A DNA stretch of 33,204 nt from Halieaceae bacterium (lineage in GTDB: Bacteria > Pseudomonadota > Gammaproteobacteria > Pseudomonadales > Halieaceae). Position numbers and translations under genes: made by a program. The DNA lies in assembly GCA_028277365.1 (NCBI GenBank), contig JANQGK010000154.1:1-33204 (forward strand), written 5' to 3'. This document shows, piece after piece, positions 9,999-15,769 of this stretch. Within the stretch, counting starts at the first letter, position 1. Each line of letters starts with the position of its first letter. The notes beneath the pieces are model-generated. The model was given only the letters and a program-made list of their open reading frames with translations. It made no database searches and was not told the DNA's origin.

Positions 9999-10075
9999 GC
10001 GCCTGTAGCTCAGCTGGATAGAGTACCTGGCTACGAACGAGGCGGTCGCACGTTCGAATCGTGCCAGGCGCGCCA
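9999..10075 (+). tRNA. tRNA-Arg(ACG) with a G.G mismatch in the anticodon stem
   Basis: A 77-base cloverleaf: acceptor GCGCCTG/CAGGCGC, discriminator G and encoded CCA; D-arm GCTC...GAGT; anticodon loop CTACGAA (anticodon ACG at 10033-10035, reading CGU/CGC/CGA after A34 deamination to inosine); variable loop CGGTC; T-arm GCACG-TTCGAAT-CGTGC. The anticodon stem is CCTGG/CGAGG, which leaves position 30:40 as G.G; all other stems are perfect. Its 3' part AATCGTGCCAGGC (10057-10069) is the seed of the 25-bp array downstream. Confidence 0.93.
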
Positions 10076-10076
10076 T

Positions 10077-10120
10077 ATAAAAGAAAAGGCCCCCTCCTCG
10101 GAGGGGGCCTTTTCTTTTAT
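10077..10120 (+). terminator. Long perfect palindrome directly after tRNA-Arg
   Basis: Arms at 10077-10097 and 10100-10120 are perfect inverse complements over 21 bp around a TC centre (the real loop would be larger). The core GGCCCCCTCC/GGAGGGGGCC is followed on the + strand by CCTTTTCTTTTAT, a good intrinsic terminator tail; the mirror A-tract makes it potentially bidirectional. It has the same design as the palindrome after tRNA-Ser but unrelated sequence. Confidence 0.8.
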
Positions 10121-10138
10121 GGGGTGTCCTCCGCGAGT

Positions 10139-10169
10139 GAACGTCGCGAAGCGACGCTTCGCAACGTTC
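10139..10169 (+). repeat. 31-bp inverted repeat leading into element B
   Basis: Arms of 15 bases (GAACGTCGCGAAGCG and CGCTTCGCAACGTTC) pair with one mismatch around a single A. The right arm ends in CGTTC, running into the GTTCGA that opens element B. Copy A has a shorter equivalent, CGAAC-CCTT-GTTCG at 4691-4704. Confidence 0.65.
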
Positions 10170-10265
10170 GACAAACTGCGACGAATAGGAGCAGTTTGGA
10201 CGCCCGCAGCGCCAAAGGCGCGAGGACGCCCGGAGGGTCAGAACAGCCCAAAGGCTGTTCTGATC
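10166..10265 (+). repeat. Structured tRNA-downstream element, copy B
   Basis: About 100 bases homologous to 4700-4801. It starts GTTCGACAAA and contains the hairpins CAAACTGC/GCAGTTTG (10172-10179 with 10191-10198), AGCGCC-AAAG-GCGC, CCC-GGA-GGG, and TCAGAACAGCC-CAAA-GGCTGTTCTGA (10238-10263, 11 bp). The stem sequences differ from copy A but base pairing is kept, while GGACGCCCGCAGCGC and GCGCGAGGACGCC are shared. It ends directly at the first unit of the 25-bp array. ORFs through it are artefacts. Confidence 0.8.
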
Positions 10266-10455
10266 AATCGTGCCAGTCAACTCGGTCCCCAATCGTGCCA
10301 GTCAACTCGGTCCCCAATCGTGCCAGGCAACTCGGTCCCCAATCGTGCCAGGCAACTCTGCCCCCAATCGTGCCAGGCAACTCTGCCCCCAATCGTGCCA
10401 GGCAACTCGGTCTCCAATCGTGCCAGGCAACTCGACCCCCACCTTGCTCGGCAAT
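10266..10455 (+). repeat. 25-bp tandem array carrying the tRNA-Arg 3' end
   Basis: Seven units start at 10266, 10291, 10316, 10341, 10366, 10391 and 10416, an exact 25-bp period, and a degenerate eighth starts at 10441. Each unit is AATCGTGCCAGGC (or ...AGTC), the 3' T-arm/acceptor sequence of the adjacent tRNA-Arg, plus a 12-base tail like AACTCGGTCCCC. There are no unique spacers, so it is not CRISPR. The period is not a multiple of three and all frames are open only by composition. From 10456 to 10540 I see nothing further. Confidence 0.92.
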
Positions 10456-10540
10456 TTCGAGCGCCCCATAATCGAGTGCGCGCGGTTTCAACGCTTTCTA
10501 ACCATCCTCTTACTACTATCAACACGCTGCGAGACAGCTC

Positions 10541-11311
10541 TTGAAGACATCTTCGCTCCTTAAACACATAGAAAAACTGCAGGGCAGTCAGCCCTGGGGC
10601 CATATACTTGATGCCGGCACTGGACCGAAGTCCTTGCCCTGGATCGCCGCACTGCCGAGTGAGCGTTGGACTGCCGTCACCGCTCAGGCCAGCATGGCCG
10701 ATAGCGCGCGGCGGGCGCTCACATCCCCGCACAGGAAATGCGACAGGATTGTTATCGGCAACTGGGCCGACGGGGGCCTGCTGCCCGGCGAACGCTTCGA
10801 CACCGTGTTGCTGGACTACCTGATCGGTGCGGTCGACGCCTTTGCGCCGTATTTCCAGGAGGCGCTGTTGCATCAGCTGGCGGCCCGCACGCGGGGCAGT
10901 TTCTATGTCATCGGGCTCGAGCCCTACGTGCCCGTCGTTGCCGATGAGGAGGTCGGTGCATTCGTCGGTGACCTGGGCAGGCTCCGAGACGCCTGCCAGC
11001 TGTTGGCCAGAGACCGGCCCTACCGTGAATATCCGGCGCAGTGGGTTGTGGCGCAGCTGCAACAGGCGGGCATGACGGTGACCGATACCAAGTACTTTCG
11101 CATTCGCTACCGCCAACAGTTCCTCGCCGGCCAATTGGACATCTGTGAAAGCCGCGTGGGGCAATTCGCAGACCCCGCGCTCGCTGCTGCCCTGCTTGAG
11201 CACATCGCCCAGATGCGGCGGCGTGGCGAGGCGCTTATCGATCAACATGACGGGCTTGCCTACGGCCGTGACTACGTGATTCGTGCTCAACCCTTAAATG
11301 ATATGTTGTAA
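10541..11311 (+). CDS. Class I SAM-dependent methyltransferase
   Basis: A 256-aa protein with the SAM-binding motif I in 'PWGHILDAGTGPKSLPWIA' (about residues 17-36), an acidic second strand region, and 'ERFDTVLLDYLIGAVDAFAPYFQEALLHQL', resembling spermidine-synthase-like or generic class I methyltransferases. The start is TTG (10541); no in-frame ATG lies before motif I, and the N-terminus 'KTSSLLKHIEKLQG' fits relatives I recall, so TTG or a nearby alternative start must be used. The substrate is unknown. Its last bases overlap the candidate Zur box of the next transcription unit. Confidence 0.82.
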   Translation: MKTSSLLKHIEKLQGSQPWGHILDAGTGPKSLPWIAALPSERWTAVTAQASMADSARRALTSPHRKCDRIVIGNWADGGLLPGERFDTVLLDYLIGAVDAFAPYFQEALLHQLAARTRGSFYVIGLEPYVPVVADEEVGAFVGDLGRLRDACQLLARDRPYREYPAQWVVAQLQQAGMTVTDTKYFRIRYRQQFLAGQLDICESRVGQFADPALAAALLEHIAQMRRRGEALIDQHDGLAYGRDYVIRAQPLNDML

Positions 11312-11317
11312 CATTAC
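11300..11317 (+). promoter_or_regulatory. Candidate Zur box
   Basis: GATATGTTGTAACATTAC contains the palindrome ATGTT-GT-AACAT and resembles the AT-rich gammaproteobacterial Zur operators built around TGTTATA/TATAACA. It overlaps a possible -35 (TTGTAA, 11306-11311). It lies about 90 bases before the small Cys/His protein and ZnuD-like receptor genes, which fits zinc-starvation control. The match is by eye. Confidence 0.5.
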
Positions 11318-11404
11318 ACAATGCTGTTAAGCTATCGGGCTGACAACAGGGCGCCCTCAAGCGGCCTGGTTCAGCCCCGACAGCACGCCACAACGGCACT
11401 CTCA

Positions 11405-11704
11405 ATGACAAACAGTTACAGGATCTCAAGGCTGCTTTCCCCGCGGCGTCGCCTGCGGCTGGCCGCCTGCCTCATATTCCTGTTGCTGGCTGCATCCCTG
11501 GCAGAGCTGACGCATGCCGATCATTGCGAAGCCGACGTCTGCCAGGTCTGCTCGTCTTCCACAGGCGAAGGCATTAGCCACTCGGTGTCTTGCACAGCGA
11601 CGGCGATTGACGCCGGCGCCGGCGACACGAGTGAATCCACCCTGACCCTCAGCCGGGTCTTGTCCCGCCCCTACGATGTACGAGGGCCGCCCTCACTCTC
11701 CTGA
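11405..11704 (+). CDS. Small exported Cys/His protein upstream of a ZnuD-like receptor (DUF2946-like)
   Basis: A 99-aa protein with a basic N-terminus and a hydrophobic signal segment ('LRLAACLIFLLLAASLAELTHA'), then a short mature part with a metal-binding look: 'DHCEADVCQVCSS' and a further 'HSVSC'. The C-terminal 'YDVRGPPSLS' resembles the RGPP-type ends of DUF2946-like proteins often encoded beside TonB receptors for metals. The start at 11405 gives a proper signal peptide; the ORF-track start at 11321 adds 28 residues lacking one. It is 41 bases before the receptor gene and shares the candidate Zur box, so a periplasmic zinc-related role is inferred. Confidence 0.65.
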   Translation: MTNSYRISRLLSPRRRLRLAACLIFLLLAASLAELTHADHCEADVCQVCSSSTGEGISHSVSCTATAIDAGAGDTSESTLTLSRVLSRPYDVRGPPSLS

Positions 11705-11745
11705 TACCCAGCCTTATCTGTTGTTATTGATTCCAGGAGAGAAGC

Positions 11746-13863
11746 ATGAAACGCATACTGAGCATCGCGGTCGCCATGGCGTCCGCGCAAATGGCATCGT
11801 CGGCGTCGGCGCAAGAGGACCGCATGGAACACGTCCTCGTCACGACGCCCATTCAACGGCGGGAAGCCGACACCGCATTGCCGGTCACGATCCTGACCGG
11901 GGAGGATTTGCGGCGTGCCGCCGCCACCACTATCGGTGAAACACTGGGCAACCGGGCCGGCATCGCCAACGCTACCTTTGGGCCCGGTGTCGGGCGGCCG
12001 GTCATTCGCGGCCAGCAGGGCCCGAGGGCGATTACCCTGCAGAACAATATCCTGTCTGCGGATGTCTCCAGTTTCAGCCCCGATCACTCGGTGACCGTGG
12101 AGGCACTGCTGGCAGACAGCGTCGAGGTGCTGAGAGGGCCCTCAACCCTGTTGTACGGCGGCGGTGCCATCGGCGGCGTGGTCAACGTGATCGACAATCG
12201 CATCCCGCGGGAAGCTATCGATGGCATTGAAGGCGCGGTCGAGTACCGCTACGACGAAGCATCGGACATGGACGCCGGCGTGGGGCGCCTGGAAGGCGGC
12301 AACGGCAAGTTTTCCTTCCACCTGAGTGGCACCACGCGGGAAACGGACGATCTTGATATTCCCGGCTTTGCCATTGACGAGCAAGCGGTCGAGGAGCAGG
12401 AGGAACTGCTCGGCGGTCACGACGAGGGGGAGCATGACGAGGAAGAAACCGAGAACACCGACGGTTTCATCGCCAACACGGACAGCGAAACTGATGTCAT
12501 AAATGCCGGCTTCAGCTTCCACTTTGGCGAAGGCAGCTTCGCGGGCTTCTCGGTCAGCCACCTGGAGAGTGAGTATGGTCTCCCGCCCGGCGCTCACGCC
12601 CATCATGAACACGAAGATGAGCATGAAGAAGAACACGATGAGGATCACGAGGAGGAAGAAGAAGTCGTTCGCCTCGACATGGAGCAGACCCGCTACGACG
12701 CCATGCTGCACCTGCAAAACCCCACTGAGTGGGCTGAGGCGGTCCGTGGCTTCCTGACCTACACCGATTATTCCCACGACGAGTTGGAAGGCAGTGAAGT
12801 GGGTACGCAGTTCAACCGGGAAACCTGGGAAACACGTCTTGAACTCGTGCACGGCGCGTTCCTCGGCGACCACGGTGTGATCGGATTGCAGGCGCGGGCC
12901 GATGAATTCGAGGCCGTCGGTGAAGAGGGCTACGTGCCTCGTACCGACAGCACCGAGCTCGGCCTGTTTGTCCTGGAAGATTGGCACCGTGGCGATTGGA
13001 TCTATGAGGTCGGCGCGCGGGTGGATTACGTCGAACGTGATCCCGACACAGTGGCTTCCTCCGAAGAAGACTTCACCGCCTTCAGCCTCTCGGGCTCCGC
13101 GCTGTGGCAAATCAATGATACCTGGCAGGCAGGTATCGCCCTGTCGCGCTCGGAACGCGCCCCGTCCACGGAGGAACTGTTCTCCAACGTCGAGGCCACA
13201 AACGAAGAGGAGCTCGTGACTCACCCGGCGACGGGCGCGATCGAGATCGGTGACACCGACCTCGACGAAGAGGTATCGCTGAACTTCGACATCTCCCTGC
13301 ACTGGCACGGCGAGCGTTCCTGGGCGGAGCTCTCGGTGTTCTACAACAGCTTCGAAGACTACATTTTCCTGCTAAACAGCGGCGAAGAGGTCGACGAGAC
13401 GCCGGTCTACCTCTATGAGCAGGACGATGCGGAGTTCTATGGCGTTGAGCTGGAGAGCAGCTTTCACATCATGGACATCGGCCCCGGCTCGGTGGATCTG
13501 GGTGTGCGTGGTGACGTTATCTCCGGCGAATTCGATGACGCCGGCGATGTGCCCCGTCTGCCCCCGGTCCGCGTCGGTGGACAGCTGAGCTGGAGTGGAG
13601 AGAACTTCCACACCTACGTCAGCGTGCTCAACGCCGCGGATCAGGACGATCCCGGTGACTTCGAAACCGAGACCGACGGCTGGACCCGCTGGGATATCGG
13701 CGCGGACTACCGCTTCCAGGTCGCTGACAGCAGCGAAGCGCAGCTGTTCGTGAAGTGGAAGAACATCGGCGACGATCAGATCCGTTTGAGCACCTCATTC
13801 CTGCGCAATTTCGCGCCGGAAGCGGGTGAATCGATCGAAGCCGGGGTTCGTTTCATCTTCTAG
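11746..13863 (+). CDS. TonB-dependent outer-membrane receptor, ZnuD-like (zinc uptake)
   Basis: A 705-aa receptor with signal peptide ending 'SASAQED', a plug domain (about residues 30-160: 'LPVTILTGEDLRRA', 'RPVIRGQQGPRAITLQNN', 'SVEVLRGPSTLLYGGGAIGGVVNVIDNRIP') and a C-terminal 22-strand barrel ending in Phe ('IEAGVRFIF'). Two extracellular-loop regions are very rich in His, Asp and Glu: about 225-234 ('HDEGEHDEEE') and about 283-308 ('HAHHEHEDEHEEEHDEDHEE'). Such loops and the plug/barrel pattern match ZnuD-type zinc (or zinc/haem) receptors. An upstream Zur-like operator supports zinc import. Nickel, copper or another metal remains possible. A strong terminator follows. Confidence 0.88.
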   Translation: MKRILSIAVAMASAQMASSASAQEDRMEHVLVTTPIQRREADTALPVTILTGEDLRRAAATTIGETLGNRAGIANATFGPGVGRPVIRGQQGPRAITLQNNILSADVSSFSPDHSVTVEALLADSVEVLRGPSTLLYGGGAIGGVVNVIDNRIPREAIDGIEGAVEYRYDEASDMDAGVGRLEGGNGKFSFHLSGTTRETDDLDIPGFAIDEQAVEEQEELLGGHDEGEHDEEETENTDGFIANTDSETDVINAGFSFHFGEGSFAGFSVSHLESEYGLPPGAHAHHEHEDEHEEEHDEDHEEEEEVVRLDMEQTRYDAMLHLQNPTEWAEAVRGFLTYTDYSHDELEGSEVGTQFNRETWETRLELVHGAFLGDHGVIGLQARADEFEAVGEEGYVPRTDSTELGLFVLEDWHRGDWIYEVGARVDYVERDPDTVASSEEDFTAFSLSGSALWQINDTWQAGIALSRSERAPSTEELFSNVEATNEEELVTHPATGAIEIGDTDLDEEVSLNFDISLHWHGERSWAELSVFYNSFEDYIFLLNSGEEVDETPVYLYEQDDAEFYGVELESSFHIMDIGPGSVDLGVRGDVISGEFDDAGDVPRLPPVRVGGQLSWSGENFHTYVSVLNAADQDDPGDFETETDGWTRWDIGADYRFQVADSSEAQLFVKWKNIGDDQIRLSTSFLRNFAPEAGESIEAGVRFIF

Positions 13864-13936
13864 TCCCATCCAGGTAATACCCGGGCATGGCAAACGCCTA
13901 CGCCCGGGCTACTTTCCGGTTTGCCTCCGGACCGGA

Positions 13937-13974
13937 GGGCGGCCGCGCCAAACAGCGCAGTCGCCCTTTTTTTT
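13937..13974 (+). terminator. Intrinsic terminator after the TonB receptor
   Basis: GGGCG (13937-13941) pairs with CGCCC (13962-13966), with inner pairs of CGCGC/GCGC type, followed by eight T residues (13967-13974). A second hairpin, CCTCCG-GAC-CGGAGG, lies just upstream and overlaps it. Confidence 0.8.
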
Positions 13975-14036
13975 GCCCGGATGTCCTGTAATACGCAGCA
14001 TGCCTCGCCGAGCGTATGCGTGTAAGCTGCAGCCCC

Positions 14037-14624
14037 ATGAGTGATGCCGATCGCGACAAATGGAACCAACGCTATGCGGAGGGTGCCTACGCGGAGCGCA
14101 CACATTCCAGCGTCTTGCTGGAATCCTGGATCGACAAGATCGCGCCGTGCCGGGCGCTGGATGTGGCCTGCGGCGCCGGCCGCAACACCCTGTGGCTGGC
14201 CGAACGTGGGTTTACCGTAGATGGCGTCGATATTGCCACGAGCGGGCTGGCGAGAATCCGGCAGGCGGCCGATGAGCGCGGACTGTCAATCAAGCTGATC
14301 GAGCACGACCTGGATAAGCCCCTCGAGTTGGCCGCTGATTACCAGCTCATCCTTATGATCCGCTATGTGGACCTGCCATTGTTGCAGCAACTCGGCAAGC
14401 ACCTGGCGCCCGGTGGTTGGCTGATCTGCGAAGAGCACATGGTCAGTGATGCCGACGTGATTGGCCCCGGCAATCCCGCGTTCCGGGTCGCCCCCGGCGC
14501 GCTGGCTGCCGCTGCACAGGGACTGGAAATCCTGTCGGTGGAGGAGGGGGTGTTCACCGAGCCTGACGGGCGCCCGGCGGCCCTCTCACGGTTGGTGGCC
14601 AGACGCCCGGCGATTCCTGGGTAG
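14037..14624 (+). CDS. Class I SAM-dependent methyltransferase (TehB-like)
   Basis: A 195-aa methyltransferase. It starts 'MSDADRDKWNQRYAEGAYAER', typical of TehB/thiopurine-type small methyltransferases; motif I is 'RALDVACGAGRNTLWLAERGFTVDGVDIA' (about residues 41-69), and the later strand is 'DYQLILMIRYVDLPLLQQL' with 'LAPGGWLICEEHM'. The ATG at 14037 gives this family N-terminus; the upstream start at 14016 adds seven residues without a reason. The substrate is not evident. It stands alone, oriented with its neighbours. Confidence 0.85.
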   Translation: MSDADRDKWNQRYAEGAYAERTHSSVLLESWIDKIAPCRALDVACGAGRNTLWLAERGFTVDGVDIATSGLARIRQAADERGLSIKLIEHDLDKPLELAADYQLILMIRYVDLPLLQQLGKHLAPGGWLICEEHMVSDADVIGPGNPAFRVAPGALAAAAQGLEILSVEEGVFTEPDGRPAALSRLVARRPAIPG

Positions 14625-14718
14625 CGGCTGGCCGGCGCTATAATCGCGCAGCACTCCATTGAGTGTTCGCCCTGTAACGAGTCGGGAAGGGCCGGGTTCC
14701 GCGAATCGGAGTACTGGA

Positions 14719-15624
14719 ATGATGAATCACAAGTTTATCCCGGCGGTGCTGTTCGCTCTCTGCGCCGCGGCGTCTTTCGGCCAGCCAAACCCGGCGGAGA
14801 AACCCGCTGGCGCGGTTCTGAAAGCGGTCGGTTCGAGAGGCTGGTTTACCACCGTAGGACCGTATGCCGAATTCGATCCCAAGAATGCACTGGTCGAGAT
14901 CTGGACGCCGCGCGAAGCACCCAGGGCACCCGTGATGGTCTATGCGCATGGCGGCGCCGGGTATCGCGAGGATGATCGTGCTCGAGTCGAAATGTTCCGT
15001 CGAAACGGCTTTGCCACCATATCCTTTGACGCCTATGAGATGAATGGGCTCGACGATTGGCAGTTCGTTACTCGCAGGGTGACAAACCGCGGCAAGCAAA
15101 ACATGATCTGGAGCGTGTTCAAGGGCGCCGTCGATCACGCCGCGACAAACAACGGTTGGGACAATCGAAACATTGTTCTGTACGGTGGTTCAAATGGCGG
15201 TCGGGTAGTGTTGTTCGCCGGGTCCGAGATCGCCAACGGTCGTATCAGAGCGATTGTCTCAGAAGCGCCCGCCGCCACCGGCTTTACGCTTGGCGACTAC
15301 AACGTTCCCACCCTCATTCCCTTTGGTAAGCTGGACAATTGGGCAGGGAAATCCGAAACCGATTATGTGTGGACGAGAACCTACCCCAACTCGCCCGTTT
15401 CGATCGAAGACTGGGTGACGTCGCGTCAGGAAGCCGGCCGGCCTGTGAGATTTGTTTTCTACGAAAACGCCGGGCACCTGTTGTTTGAGGGGCCCCTTAA
15501 GGAAGTCAGCGTACGCAGAGGCGACGCCATCGCGTTCACGGGGTATCAGGGAGCAGGCGAGGGCGTGCTGGAACAGTACGAACAGGATGTCATTTCCTTC
15601 GTGAACACCCATCTGGTGCCGTAA
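14719..15624 (+). CDS. Secreted alpha/beta hydrolase (dienelactone hydrolase-like)
   Basis: A 301-aa protein (start 14719 or the next codon 14722) with a Sec signal peptide ('MMNHKFIPAVLFALCAAASFGQ'). Catalytic features: oxyanion region 'VMVYAHGGAGYREDDRARVE', nucleophile elbow G-G-S-N-G-G in 'NIVLYGGSNGGRVVLFAG' (Ser), 'LIPFGKLDNW' (likely Asp) and 'FYENAGHLLFEG' (His). The full triad is present, so it is probably an active periplasmic esterase or lactonase. The ORF-track start at 14659 would add 20 residues before the signal peptide. The substrate is unknown. Confidence 0.82.
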   Translation: MMNHKFIPAVLFALCAAASFGQPNPAEKPAGAVLKAVGSRGWFTTVGPYAEFDPKNALVEIWTPREAPRAPVMVYAHGGAGYREDDRARVEMFRRNGFATISFDAYEMNGLDDWQFVTRRVTNRGKQNMIWSVFKGAVDHAATNNGWDNRNIVLYGGSNGGRVVLFAGSEIANGRIRAIVSEAPAATGFTLGDYNVPTLIPFGKLDNWAGKSETDYVWTRTYPNSPVSIEDWVTSRQEAGRPVRFVFYENAGHLLFEGPLKEVSVRRGDAIAFTGYQGAGEGVLEQYEQDVISFVNTHLVP

Positions 15625-15769
15625 ATCGCGCAAAACTGCGGCCTGCATCTCATGTTTTCCATGCCGCTTGTTGAATAGTACACATAACTTACATTTTTAT
15701 GATGTAAGCCGCGCGGCACTACTCTACTGTGTTTCCCAAATACAGGCATATTTGGGCACCGCAAGCGCG

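Noticed and set aside
10266-10455. CRISPR array
   Set aside because: Repeats are directly adjoining with an exact 25-bp period and no variable spacers, there are no cas genes, and the unit is derived from a tRNA end.
9960-11290. ORFs 9960-10544, 10061-10471, 10270-10563 (+) and 9996-10292, 10264-10491, 10277-11290 (-)
   Set aside because: They translate tRNA-Arg, element B and the 25-bp array; the repetitive peptides (SCQAT, LARLGTELPGT) are by-products of the array in different frames.
12142-13308. Minus-strand 388-aa ORF inside the TonB receptor
   Set aside because: Antisense shadow of a clear receptor gene; poly-Phe/Leu/Val stretches arise from the complement of the Glu/Asp/His-rich loops.
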